From contig JBCNJP010000020.1 of the NCBI GenBank assembly GCA_039602395.1, positions 25,274,483 to 25,338,482 of the forward strand: a stretch of DNA of 64,000 nt, written 5' to 3'. This stretch comes from Deinandra increscens subsp. villosa (Eukaryota > Streptophyta > Magnoliopsida > Asterales > Asteraceae). Every line of letters begins with the position of its first letter. The first letter of the stretch is position 1. The notes under the pieces are model-generated. The model did no database searches. It was not told where the DNA came from and was given only the letters and a program-made list of their open reading frames with translations. The position numbers and the translations under genes were made by a program. This document shows positions 22,426 through 34,738 of the stretch, piece by piece.

Positions 22426-25400
22426 TCAAACCGCTGGGACCTTTTTCCCGTCTTCAATAAAAAAAATTGCTGTTTCAGGAACCTGCAATATAACAAGCAG
22501 ATTTTCAGTGAAAACTTTTAAATGCTTAATCGTAAGTCCAGTTTTAAAGGGGGGAAATGCAATAAAGGAAAAAAATTTACACTTTTTCACATCGGTAATT
22601 TTTGAAAAGATCTGGATATCAGGTAATCCATCGCTACAATTGGTAATAAAATATAACTTGATTGCTAAAATCGGTAATAAACAGTAAGATGGTGTCTATA
22701 ACGAACCTAATTTAGATGTGGCTACTAAAATAAGAGAAAGTGTAAAGTTTATTTTATTGTTTGGTGCAGTTTAGCCAAAGATACTAGGTTTATTACATCT
22801 GGCCATGTATGTGTGATAAACTCGACGATATCATATGCTATGTCGCCTTGTACGTCAATTTGCTCTTTCTCGGTTGGCCCCTGTTCAAGAAAAACTTGAA
22901 TTATTTTCTAACATCAGGGATGAAGTGTGTAGGCCACTGAAATTGTAAAAAATAAAATTGTACCTTTACAACAGAAGCTCCAGTAGCAAATTTCTTTCCA
23001 AGCTTCTTTGAAGCATCACTAAGTTTAACACCTAGAATGCATTATGAGAATCCAAAAATATTATAAACACCAAAACTGAAGGCTCTAGACATAAACCATG
23101 AAGTTTTTAAAGAAAAATAAAAAATATCCATCAATGAGGACAGCAACTCTAAAAATATAAAGAGGCAATTTCGTGTCATCCTTTTAAAAGTTGAGATTTT
23201 CAGAACACTAAAATAAGATGTTTACCGATTATATAGTAATAAAATAAATCAGTTACTAATCAGTAATCACGGTCTGTTTCACCGAATAAACAAAAAGAAC
23301 ATTATGTGCTGAGATGATTCGTAGTAACAATGTTTGCTTGTTTATTTAGTGAAATAAACAGCTATAAGTAACTAACATTGTCTTATTCATTATAGAAAGG
23401 ATGATATGATATTTTAAGTGGTTTTCAAAGGGCAAATGAAAATATTATGAAATTTTATACTGGACTTAAATTCATAAAAAGCATTAAGCTTACCAAAAAG
23501 ATCAAGGCCTTTCAAGGTGGTGATAGACTTCCGCTTGTTGCGTGTTACCTTCTCAATTATTACTTCTTGTTTCTCCTGAAAAACAAAACTCGTTCTATTT
23601 TGAGTCATATAATTGAAATTTTCAGTAACCAAAAGTCTGACGTTCAGAAAAATTTAGTCTAGTTGACAGCTATATTTGTTTACAGGGTATCTTAGGGCAA
23701 GGACTAGCTATCAGAAGAATAAATGGCGAGCATTCTTTAGATTTTTCACATACAGCAGTATTTGACTTTTTTTCACGAAATTAAATTTTCAGTAACCAAC
23801 AGTCTGACGTTCAATACCCTCCCCTAACAATATCCTTGTCCTCAAGGATATCCAATTAACAAACAAAATCAGGAAAACGCAGCTTGAATTCGTCCTTAAA
23901 CTCCCAAGAAGCTTCTGTCACCAATTTACCCTTCCAATGAACTGGCACTTGAGCAGGAGCATGATTTCGTCACTTAACCATCCTAGTATCAAGAATTGCA
24001 GCAGTGTGTAAACTGAAACGAGGAGCTGTTGGCAGTGGAATGACAGCAGTAGGAGGTCCTGAGGCTTGTTTCAATAATGACACATGGAATGTAGGGTGGA
24101 TATTGGCATCAGGGGGCAAATCCAATCGGTAAGCACAAGATCCATGCTTTTCCACAATAAGGAAAGGGCCAAAAAATTTAGGACCCAATTTATTATCTTC
24201 AATTGAGCGCAAAGAATTCTAATTGTAAGCTTGAAGCTTAAATAAACCCAACTGCCCACTTCAAAGTTCCTATCAGATCTCTTCCTATTAGCCTGCTGCA
24301 CCATCCGGTTTTGAGCTTTATATACAAGGCATCTTTTAACATCTGCAAGGTTTGTTCTTAAGCAGTAAACAAATCATTAACAGCTTCCACACTGGAATCT
24401 CTATGCACATAAGGAACATGGACAGGTAGAGGATAACCACAAAGGGCCTGGAAAGGTGTAGTTTTTAAAGCAATACGATAGTTGGTATTATACCAGAACT
24501 CAGCTAAAGACAACCATTTCTTCCAAGTAGATGGCCTGCACAATGTCATACACCTGAGATACATCTCCAAACATCTGTTAACTACTTCTGATTGGCCATC
24601 CGTTTGAGGATGATAAGCCGTAGACATGGCGAATGTAATGCCTTGAATTCTATTAAATTCTTGCCAAAATTTACTCAGGAATACAGGATCCCTATCAGAC
24701 ACAATGGAAGTTGGCCAGCCATGCAATTTGTAGGCACCATCAACGAAAGCTTGAGCAACATGAGTGGCAGTAAAAGGGTGAGTTAATGCCATAAAATGAG
24801 CATACTTTAGTCAGCCGGTCCACAACCACAAAAATTACATCTTTACCCTCAGACTTAGGAAGACCTGTAATAAAATCCATGCTGATATCAGAAAAAACAA
24901 AACCTGAAACAGGTAATGGATGTAACAGCCCTGGGTAAGCTACATTCTCATGCTTAGCTTGTTGACAGGTATCAAATGAATGAATAGCATTCTTAACATC
25001 TTTCATTTGACCCTTCCAATAAAACATACTTCTTAAAGTAGCATGCATTCCTGAGTGACTCCAATAGGTGACTTGTGAATGAGCAGCACAATCTCAGTTC
25101 TCAATTGATTATGATGACCCACTACTAACCTCTGTTTGTATTTAAGAAGACCATCAACCAAAGTAAAATTGTGTACCACCAGACCTTGTTGCAATTTTAA
25201 AAACACATCATAACAACTCTTATCCCCTTCCCAACTGGCTTTAATCTGGGCCAACAATAAGGGATCAAATGTAGACAATGTGAGAATGAATAAAGAAGAA
25301 CTATGCACTCTTGACAAGGCATCAGCAGCCACATTCTCAGAACCTCTTTTATACTGAATTTGAAAATCATAACCCAACAATTTAACCAACCAAGAGTGTT

Positions 25401-28400
25401 GTAAAGGGGTTGTTATTTTCTGATCCAACAAATGTTTGAGACTTTTTTGGTCTGTTCTTGTTATAAAATGGCCACAAGTATACATTGAACACCATTCACT
25501 TGGAAATCCATTGTGTACTGCTTAGAACACATACTTAGTGTATTGCTTTCTATGCCCTTTAATATACATTGAACACCATTCATTGGAAACCCATTGTCAT
25601 TTTCTTAAAGTTCCAATTGATATCACCTAAAGGTGACAACCATTGAATACCCAGCACCATGTCATAATTGTCAAGTGGTAACAACACATCAGCATGAAAC
25701 CACACACTCTGCATCATCCACTTAAAACTCGTACACATTTTAGTACAGCTTGATTAATAATCATTAGCAACAGTAACCTTCATAGGTATAACTTCTACTG
25801 TAGCACACTGCAACTTAAGTGCCAACTTCATTGATAAAATTGTGAGTAGAACTAGAATCCAATAAAATGTGTAATGTGCGAGTGCCAATGGATCCCAAAA
25901 TTCTCAAATAGAGTAAGAATAGATGCCAGTCAAAGCATGAATTGAAATATGAGGTTCCTGAACATCATACTGCTCATGAAAATCCAAAACCTCCTCATCA
26001 TCTACCAACTCAACCACAAACAGTTGTCTATTTGCGCATTTATGACCAGGAGTGTATCTTTCACTACACCAAAAACATTCCCCCTTGGACCTCTTATCTT
26101 CTACTTCTTTAAAAGTCAATCTTTTAGTTGTTTTAGATCCATTAGTTGTAGGCAATAAGGGCAATTTTGTAGCATTAGTAAGACCAGAAATCTTGTTACT
26201 AACAGTAGTACTTTTATTACCTCCTAAAGTTGAAGGGAAAGAATGAAACCTCTTTGAAGATTGATTGAATTAGTGGTATTTGCATGCTCTTGCTGTTTGG
26301 CCAATGAATAAGCTTCTCTCAAGGTTTGTTGCCTGAACATCTTGATCATACATTTAATTTCAGGTTTAAGACCCCCAACAAACAAACTCATAGCATATTC
26401 TTCAGTGATTCTGACCTTATTAAATAGCAAATTAAAGGAATCACAGTAGGTTTTTAACAAATCCACCTGATGCAATGCTTTCAATTCCTCCATGGCATCT
26501 TCCAAATCATTATCAGCAAACCTTGCAATTGCTGACTAATCTGACCAAGAAATATTATCAAGAATTCCACCATGCAATCGAACATGTGCTTCATGCCACT
26601 GTAAAGCACTGCCCTCCAAATTAACTACAGCGACTCGTAGCTTCATATTTTCAGGTGTGCGATCCAAAACAAAGAAGTGTTCGCACTAATAGATCCTTCC
26701 TTCTACGTCTGAACCGTCGAATTTAGGGAAATCCACCTTTCCATATCGGGTCCATCTCTGTTCTGGTGGTGCAGAACCTCCAATCACCGGTCTTCCCCCA
26801 CCGGCACCCTGTGATTGCTGCCAATTTGCAAACAATTGTTTTTGCTGCAACATAACCTTCGCCAACGCTTGTTCGATGTTCTTCACCATATTTGATTGTA
26901 ACTCCGCCATTGATTCTTGTGAAGCCGACTCCATTCGCACCATATTACGCTCATGATCCTTCAATACCTTTTCCAATTCTTTAATCGTCGTCATCGGAGA
27001 TTCAATTTCACCTCCGGCTGGATTTGTAATCGCCGCCGAATTGCAGGTTGCCGGAGCTCCGAGGAATCGGAAGCTTTGGTACCAATTGATAGCAACAAGA
27101 GAGAGAGAGAGAGAGAGAGATGACTCAACTATTGCCTAATTTCTAAACCCATACACTTAAACCAAACGTCATCTACCAATCATCATTTCCTTTCTCATTC
27201 ACAAACCTTCAATCCAAACATCGTCAAATATAGCACAAAAAACATGAGTTGTGCTTTTATCTACCTATTTTTTTTTCATAAAGATATATTTTATACCTTG
27301 TCAGTACATCATCGCTGTTAATACTTTCTACACTTGGGTGCAAATCAAATGAAATGCGTAAGCAATATACATTATCAAGAACAAGGCACCAAGGCGGCTT
27401 AACGAGCATTACCAAAATATCCAGAACAACCTTAACCAGGTAAAGAATTATCCATTGTGTGGCAAAAATATATAGTACGAAAAGTAGATACGTGAGATGT
27501 GCTGTATATATGTTATACAAACATAAGTACATAAACTATAAATATATAACTTTTCAAATTCATACCTTCTTTTTTATCTTACCCCCTGGAAGTTTCTTTA
27601 CTGGCTCCTGCTTTGGTGCTGAAGATCCTGCAGCTAAAGATTTAAAACCTAAGGATGAAGATGCTATCATACAAACATAAGGAACAAAAAGTAGTAAGAA
27701 ACTAACAATAAAACAGATACGTCCCTTGATATATGTTCACATGGTACCTTTCTGGAAAGATATTATTTTGCCAAACACATACTAACGTTCTCTTGTCAAG
27801 GAATCCCGTATAATAACACGTTGCGAGTATTATTTTGAATTTTGTGTTGATTGTTATCTATTTTCTAACCATTTCATAAAAACCCAACAAAAATCTTACA
27901 AAATTATAACAACTGCTTCCCTCTCTCTTTTCCCAAGGTAATTCATACACACGTTATATAAAATCTAAAACCGAACACCAGCTTGAGGTTGGATGAAGAT
28001 ATAATATATACAGCAGAAAAACAATCAAGGACAGTGTGCTTTTCTGGAATAGTATGCATTACAAGTAACCTAGATGGCTAGATGTCCTAGTTCCAAATCA
28101 TATGTGTTGTGTCCTTTCTCCCTCCCACACGCACTTCTCTAGAACATTAGATACATCTTTTAATTTAGTTTTCTAGTCTTAAGTTATAAACTGATAATTA
28201 TGAATTCTCATTCCTTCCAGATTGACACTTGCATACCCCTGGTCCCATAGGAAATAGGACGTCCTACTTCTATTTTAAACATCACATCCCCGATTCACTA
28301 TCATTCAAATTGGTGTGCATGTACAACCATTTTCTATAAGGAGCTGGTTAACTTTTTACAAAAATCAAGTCAATAACTTTTTGTCATTTGTAGCCAGAAG

Positions 28401-29433
28401 GGAAAGATCTACAGAGGGTATGCTTGGACTTTGGGACAGAGCTTTTAGCGGCTCTTGAGAGCTTGAACTTTTTCTTTCTGAAAGTTTTCTCTATTTTCTC
28501 ATGTCCCCTTATGGAATATATAACTTAAAGACATGAGTGTTATTGAATAGACTGTGTTTAAAGAATCCTGGGAACAGTTTTAGTTTGGTGTATGTATGTC
28601 TGAGGCTTAAGGATATCCTTGATGTTTTTTATATAAATTTTTGGAATCAGACCCCCAAGTACACGTTAAAATGTAGAACAGCCTCTTGTTCCCATTATTT
28701 TTTTCAAAATTGACAGCATAGAATCCCATTCACACATACCCCTAGTCCGTAAAGAACTCCTACATTCCTAGCCCAATTATACACCATAAAAAGAGCTTGC
28801 ATATAAAGACTGCTCATCATTAACAAAAGCAACGAACGCAGTTACTAGAGGAATGTATATCATCCCTTCTATCTTTTATCTCCTTCCATGTTTACCAACT
28901 TATGATAGGAATGTCTTTAATTCCTTTCCTTATTCATATATCGATTTATTGAATAGCAAAGATACTAGTTATACTAAAGCGGAAATCAGCATACGTAATT
29001 AGCATACAAATGTGTTTGTATGCTTATGCCTCTCTGCATTTTGAATCAAACTAATAACTACTAAAAAGAGCGTAGAAAATCAATATTACCAGAAGCCGAA
29101 TTTCCATCAGTAATCGAAGACGATTGAAGCTGATTTGAAACTCTATCTACTCCATTCGCACTCGCGTCTGTATCATATCACGAAATTGAAAAAAGAAAAA
29201 AAAAAAAAAAACATACTCAGAAAACATTCAAACGGTTTTCAAGTTCAACCAAAAGAAGGAGATGGAAGAGAAAACCATCAATTACCTTGAAGAAGTTCGG
29301 GGTAAATCTCGGCTGCATTTTGGATCAGCCAGGGTTTGCATTTTTCAAAATCGGGTCCAAATTCACAATATTCAGCCGGTAATCCACAAACACCGCAGTA
29401 TAATACCTGGACCGGTTGAGGTTTTTCCGCCAT
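22426..29433 (-). CDS. DENR: Density-regulated protein homologue (DENR/TMA22-like), arm B copy
   Basis: Seven exons on the minus strand: 29286-29433, 29090-29167, 27566-27663, 23494-23575, 22964-23031, 22797-22880, 22426-22482; all introns GT-AG with phases that join cleanly to 204 codons plus stop. The N-terminus MAEKPQPVQVLYCGVCGLP has four cysteines (13, 16, 23, 32) and EYCEFG, the DENR zinc-binding signature. A low-complexity Ser/Lys linker with PGGKIKKK follows. From about residue 109 comes an SUI1 domain (VTRNKRKSITTLKGLDLFGV, KKLGKKFATGASV, then the IDVQGDI and IFFIEDGKK segments). In animals and yeast the DENR-MCT1 heterodimer acts on 40S subunits in re-initiation and tRNA removal after termination; the plant role is inferred from that. 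Length is normal for plants. Intron 3 (27565-23576) carries a decayed gypsy element. Residue 51 is Ala here and Pro in the other copy. Confidence 0.95.
23818..27084 (-). mobile_element. Decayed Ty3-gypsy (chromovirus-like) retrotransposon in DENR intron 3, arm B
   Basis: Minus strand, same direction as DENR. Bounded by a degenerate primer-binding site (27073-27084, TGGTACCAAAGC) and a purine tract (23818-23826, AGGGGAGGG). Order: Gag with a CCHC-type knuckle (CFWCSERYTPGHKC), aspartic protease relic (LLDSSSTHNFI, Ser where Gly is expected), then almost no reverse transcriptase, RNase H tail (DQKSLKHLLDQKI, ADALSRV), integrase zinc-binding and catalytic core (MDFITGLPKSEGKD, AYHPQTDGQSEVVNRCLE), and a chromodomain-like C-terminus (VPVHWKGKLVTEASWEFKDE). 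Stops and frameshifts break gag and pol. No LTR pair is visible. Confidence 0.85.
27085..27565. other. Rest of DENR intron 3 between gypsy relic and exon 3
   Basis: Contains a (GA)n microsatellite at about 27097-27120 (longer than in the other copy) and AT-rich intron sequence. It holds no copy of the DNA beyond the purine tract at 23818, so it does not serve as a 5' LTR. Confidence 0.5.
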
Positions 29434-29556
29434 TAGAGCAAGCAAATCAGATGATCAAAATCCGCTATCTGAGGATTTGCGATTATACTGTACGCGAAGG
29501 ATACAGAATCAACGCAAATGGTGGTGACGAGTTAAAGCTAATTTTTGGGGGTTTAA

Positions 29557-29673
29557 AGTAATTACGGATTTTGCCCCTGTAGTTATTCTCAAGCTTCCGG
29601 TTCAGTCCAAAGGTTATACAACTTTCACAGTTTAGTCCATAACAGTTTTAGTTTTGCAATATCTGCTTACCTT
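29557..29673. repeat. Solo MULE-TIR-like fragment upstream of DENR
   Basis: TAATTACGGATTTTGCCCCT and following TTCAGTCCAAAGG / TTTAGTCC words resemble the terminal repeat of the MULE at 8966-10402. Probably an old related terminus. The arm B' copy (53140-53265) has an extra ~20-bp tandem duplication of ATGTGAAAGTTGTATAACCT. Confidence 0.4.
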
Positions 29674-29699
29674 TGTTTTTAAGCCACTTACATTTTCAG

Positions 29700-29850
29700 T
29701 ACATGTAGTTTAAAAATGATAACTAATTTGTTTTGTGTGTTTTTGGCCGAGAGGGTATACCCTTCTCGTCTTCTGTATCGGACCTATGTATTGGCTAGTT
29801 TCTTGCTAGTGTTGTATGTTATAAAATGTCGTCGTTTAAAAAAAAACTAC
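29700..29850 (+). mobile_element. LINE-type 3' tail, arm A' copy
   Basis: Inverted counterpart of 8790-8935, ending in nine A after GTCGTCGTTT. Too short to name the family. Confidence 0.45.
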
Positions 29851-30333
29851 TTTCGTGATTTCCAAGATTAACATTGAATTTGATTATTGAACTTCCCTTA
29901 TGCATCAATGGAGAATCAAAATACACATTCCGGTTTCTAATTCAGAATTATACCAAGAACATCAATCATAAACTTAAAATGAAAAACCTGATGATGATTA
30001 TTTGAATTCACTTGCAACTACTTGATGTTCTTCATTAAAATCACCTTACTTTTATATTCACACGCTAAAATGAATAAATTTTCAAATCTTCTAATAAAAT
30101 CGGAATTCCATACTACTAAGATCACAAGAAAAGAGGTTGGGGGTGGCTGGAGAGTTACCGGCGATGGATAATGGAGGGGTAATTTTTAAGAATCTAGGTT
30201 AGGGTATAAAGTTATTCATAGTGGGTCCTATAACATCTCATAGCGCCCTAACACCGTCCTTGAAGGAACTATGGGTCAAAAATCTGGAATCAACGTTATG
30301 TCGATCGCACTTTGTCCTTCACCACTTTCAACA

Positions 30334-30358
30334 ATATAGCCGTTGGCAACGGCTATAT
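30334..30358. promoter_or_regulatory. 25-bp palindrome with paired CCGTTG (MYB-core) sites, upstream of ORF1 relic
   Basis: Arms of 11 bases (ATATAGCCGTT and AACGGCTATAT) around GGC. CCGTTG fits the MYB core CNGTTR. It sits about 100-130 bp upstream of the ORF1-like reading frame and recurs at 8281-8305. A similar inverted arrangement precedes the Harbinger transposase gene. Confidence 0.5.
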
Positions 30359-30459
30359 TTTAATTATTTAATTTATTCCTTTTTTCTCCTATATATAATT
30401 TACCAACTTCACATTTTCAACGCAACATCCTCAAAAAACTTCTACACTGCGCACCATAT

Positions 30460-31385
30460 GGCAGTCCATACAACCCGCGTTTCCAACCACCGTGACGGTT
30501 GGTGACAACGAGCAACAACCTAAACCAAACAAAGACCTCCTATCTCGAACGTGCCAACCGTATGGTTTTCACTAACATTACGGGTTCGATGCTTTTAGTC
30601 AAATGGGCTATTCTCCACCATCTCAACCGTTCGAACCCAAAGCGGTGGTGAAACGCAACCGGGACCTCAAAACAAAAAAAAAGGTCACATAAGAAGGACT
30701 AACCGGCTCGATTTAAAAAAAAATGTTCAACTTTGAGACTCCGACGAGGAGTTCGCGTTAGCTCGTGTTTGGCTAGACGTATTAAAGGGCCTAGTTTCGG
30801 GTATTTTTTAGTATTTTAAAAAAAATTATACATTTATAATAAAGTTTACTAATCTTTTTTGTTTTCTTTTTTTATATAATTTAATCTTTTGGAACAAGGT
30901 TCGAGCAAAGTTTAGCAAATGGGAGGTCAGACGAATACCGACCGCATGACTCGATATCGGGAAAATGGTTCGATATGAACTTGAAGCGTCAACTTTTCAA
31001 CGGCATATACGAGCGTATCCGTGGCGGTTAGGAAGCGGTCAAAAAATGCTTTGGTCGAGTTTCAAGTGACTCGAGGCGCGTTCCCACACATACGGTGTTG
31101 GGAACTACTTCACAAACATCACAAATGGGGCAAGACGGCGAGCATCACAACGAGGACTAGACAACCCACAAAAATTTCAAGAACCTCGTCTTCGGTGGAT
31201 CCGAGAGTCAGTCGTCGTCAGACGCTCAGACGTTTAGCCTAAACGTATCCAACGACGACGAGGACGATCCACCCGTTCAAGAGGAGATCCCAAGATCCCG
31301 CAATCGGAACCGCTTGAAGGGGAAACGAACGGCTTCATCGTCAAGCAATGTTGAGTCTGACGAACGATACAAGAAAATTAACACA
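30460..31385 (+). pseudogene. PIF/Harbinger ORF1-like relic, arm A' copy
   Basis: Inverted twin of 7256-8180 with the same frame breaks and a few amino-acid differences. In order: YSPPSQPFEPK and VVKRNRDLKTKKK near 30610-30690, EEFALARVWLDVLKG near 30745-30790, a GT-AG-like AT-rich gap (about 30800-30890), FWNKVRAKF, a DSISGKWFDMNLKRQLFNGI-type segment around 30950-31005, an S/D/E-rich tail and a short lysine-rich coiled segment. Decay shared by both copies predates the duplication or haplotype split. No terminal inverted repeats could be fixed around it. Confidence 0.7.
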
Positions 31386-31733
31386 AAACTCGACCGTTAT
31401 TCACGGTGATGAAGCAACAAATGAAACTCGGGAAGACATGTCAAATTGAGAAGGATTTCGAGCTACTAAGGCGATCGCTTCCGGAGGAGGTGATACCGGA
31501 ACAGACAATGACAATACTCATAAGAAAAAAAGGATTAAGATAACATATAATCTCTAGTTTTTTTTTTTAGATTGTTCTACTGAAATTATATAATTTTTTT
31601 TTATTAATGAATTTATATTTGCTTTATTTGTTTATTAAATTAGAAAAAAAATAATCGTATAATAATGAGATGGGGATTTATGATTACTACACATTTTAAG
31701 CCATGGAATTCCTTGCTCACTTGCATGGTAGAT

Positions 31734-32850
31734 GACCAAATCCATATTACCATTCATATAAATTCAATGGATATCACACCAACTATCATTAATTCATAAC
31801 TTGGAACAATGTTCACAACTCCTACATAAGTCAAATAATACAGATACGTGTTACCTTTATGATTTAGCTTTCCCTTCACATTGATTGCTCGAGCTTCCTC
31901 CCACTTCACCTATAATCGTATCATTGTTTAGACTCACTATTCCATACTCAATAATCCATACGATTCACATTAATATCACCAATTAAATTTGGTGAATTCA
32001 ACCTAAACAAGGCTTCATTTTCACTCAAGCATTTCATCAAACACCTTATGTGCATACATGGTGTTCTAATTATCAAGTAACATATGGGTCATCAATTAAT
32101 CCCATCTTTTTATCACTATGATATCAAATTTAGCTTTTATGCAAAATTTCATAACTTTCATCATACAATCAAAATTATTTAGTAACAATCCAACCTACTC
32201 AACCACTCTCCCACCATGGAGATCAACTTCCAGGTGATGGGTTTTAACCCCCATCACTACTTCTACCAAATTCATTCAGTTACTAACATGCAAGGATAAA
32301 TTAAGCATTATCTAAGCATAGAATCACATAAGCAACATATTTCACACATCAATTTGACTTATGAACTAAATCCATAAAATAACCCAACCTATAAATCCAC
32401 TTACTTGACAAGGAAACCAGAAACAAGGGTAGAAATCGTGATGTAGAAGGCCTCCCAAGCCTAATTTCGACTTCCCCTTCCTAAATCTCCAATTAGCAAG
32501 CTCCAATTTGAAGATTTCATAAGAGCTAAGGCTCTTCTCCATCTCCTTCCTTCCTGGTCACGTTTTTTTTTAGTCTGGGGTAATCCCAGACTTGTTTTTA
32601 ATTCCCATTTTACAGCTTTAGTCCCTCATGGTTGTAACTTTTATAAATTATGGCCAAATCTCTAATTTGCACCTTAAATCCTCCAACGTTCCTCTAGTTA
32701 ACCATCAATTACTAAATTTAACTTAGTATTAAATATTTTCCGCTAAATAACTCGGCTTAGTTTCTAAACCTGCTTATTCCACCAAAAACCCAAAATATTT
32801 TATAAATCAATTAACACAATCAAAATAAAACGAAACTCGGGGTGTTAAGG
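31734..32850 (-). mobile_element. LTR-like block private to arm A'
   Basis: About 1.1 kb replacing 14 bp of arm A (near 6898-6911). On the minus strand it starts TTAACACCCCGAGTTTCG, as many plant gypsy LTRs do after an initial TG, and continues with long non-coding DNA containing a polypurine/GGAAGGAGATGG stretch and TTCCTTGTCAAGTAAGTGG, resembling the leader of Tekay/Del-type LTRs. No second LTR and no target duplication, so it is a solo-LTR or fragment at best. Confidence 0.4.
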
Positions 32851-33399
32851 TCTCCATAAGTACACATAGCCTAATAGAAGAGAAAGTGGGAATGTGGATG
32901 GAATTTTTTTTTATCTTTATAATTTTTATTTAGAAATAAAGTTAATGGGTTAGAGAGAAAAACGTGGTATTATGGTTCTTTTAACCTAAATTTACATAAA
33001 GGGTTACAGTATTAGTTGTGTTGTAAAAATTGCAATGAAAATACAATTTAGACATTAAAATCATATTTCTTGTAAGAAATGGCTAAATGAAAGAAAATTT
33101 ACCCTAAAAGACGAAATTTTATCGTCATATCTCAAAGACGAAAAAAAGTTTACACTAAAATGAAAGAATACTTTAAATAGGTAAAACTGATTTAATAAAC
33201 ATAATTGTTTGTAAAATAATATTTTAACATGTTTCTTTTAAAAGAGATCGTCCCTTCAAGCCTCAACACTTACGTCACGAAGAGAACACGGTTTTACCTG
33301 ATTGCTGGATTTAAGTCTATAAGAAATTTTTAAATTAACCTTAATCATTAAATAAGTAAGAAATTCCTTTAAAAAATAGGGAATAGGAAACCGTTCTTA

Positions 33400-33659
33400 T
33401 AACCACTAGGACTTGTCCTAGTGGTTACCCCCTTGGCTCTTAGGCTTTGGTTACTATGTGACCCAAGTTCTAATCCAAGGGGAGACAGTTTTACCCCATG
33501 TTGTTCCAGGAGGGGGTTTCTGACAGGAGAAAGCTTCAGAAGGGGTGTCTTGGTTCTCACGGAGGTTCGAGTAATCGACCTTGGACATAACCCGGCCCGC
33601 AAAGGTAGGTTTACACGTGAGACCAAAGTCGCCTGATCGATGCCGTTCCAAAAAAAAAC
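33400..33659 (+). mobile_element. tRNA-type SINE, 260 bp, with empty site in arm A
   Basis: Flanked by a perfect 12-bp target duplication AAACCGTTCTTA (33388-33399 and 33660-33671). The matching place in arm A (1657-1668, complement) has the 12-mer once. The head (CCTAGTGGTTACCCCCTTGG) and AAGTTCTAATCC at about 33467-33478 resemble RNA polymerase III box A and box B of a tRNA-derived SINE. The 3' end is TGATCGATGCCGTTCC plus an A run. It needs LINE enzymes in trans. The open frames across it are fortuitous. Confidence 0.88.
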
Positions 33660-34738
33660 AAACCGTTCTTAAAAATTATATATATCCACTATTTTGGTCA
33701 AAGAGACAGAGACATTAATATGCACCAATATCAAATAATTGTAGTAATTCACAACCAGATATTTCTTCGTGAGATATTTTCAATTCAAGCGATGTGAAAA
33801 AATATATATTAACAATAATAAAAGAAGTATAAAAGAAGGGTTGTGTTATTTTATTTACAAGTGGGTCAACCCGCGCTTCGCCGCGGAGTTGACCCGTTGG
33901 CATTTCCTCATATTAATAGTATAAAAGATCTAATTTTGCTAAGTAAACTAAAAATTTGGTAAGCATCACAAATCATATATTTTAATTCTTTGGGGGGCCT
34001 TGAAACTGCTTCTATATAACCCATTCATCACCATAACCTTCGTTTGAAGCAAGTTTTGAATCTGTCGTTTCTGCATGAATATGTCATCAAAGCTTTCATT
34101 TCTCCCACCTTTAAAATCTTTAAAATCACACGTATATATTAAAGCAACTAATTACCTGTCATGACCAACTAAGTTTTGTGCCTTCAATGAATCATATCAA
34201 CAACCCATCTTTGCTTTGGATAAAAATTTAACCCAGTGATCTAGCAAGAAAAAATGTTTAGTGTTGTTAACCATGAAGAAATGTTTTCAACTTCCCTTTC
34301 CTTTATAATTTTTCCTAAATTTATTAAGAGATAAATTCTACATATTTCCAACACTGCTTATATGTGGCGCTATAATATCTAGACCTGAAAACAGAAAAGT
34401 TAATCTCTAATAGATAGGAGAGATACTTTATGACACCAACTCCATCCCAAACTGCAAGTGATAGGAGCAACCAAAACTAACTTTAAAACAACTAAAATCT
34501 ATTCACATTTGAGAAAAAGGAAGAGATGACAGACCTTAAAGAAAAATATATTTGCACATTGCATGCATGGGTAAAAAATCTGAACAGCAGTCAACCCATC
34601 TTGCTCCTTTCCACCCATTACTTGATAGAACCTACAATCATTAATAATTTGACATATAATGCAAAGATACAAAAGCTTGTTGTTAACATTAAAATAGCAG
34701 AGTGTAGAAATTTTAACTTTTTGCCTTATTACCCTAGG

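Larger units (their letters stand above)
18831..29680. repeat. Inverted duplicate arm B (pairs with 53115-64000)
   Basis: Base 18831 pairs with 64000 (the window end) and 29680 pairs with 53115, the first base after the N gap. The arms are about 10.85 and 10.89 kb and look nearly identical, including the decayed retrotransposon in the DENR intron with the same stop codons. Differences seen: a 2-base indel in the integrase relic, different GA/CT repeat lengths, a roughly 20-base tandem duplication near 53145-53165, and one DENR missense change. Confidence 0.95.

Noticed and set aside
24592..26246. Plus-strand open frames across the gypsy element in arm B
   Set aside because: Antisense shadows of the retrotransposon proteins, which read on the minus strand; the same holds for minus-strand frames at 56565-56862.
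33369..33651. Overlapping open frames on both strands
   Set aside because: They lie inside the SINE (33400-33659), which explains the GC-rich, stop-poor sequence.
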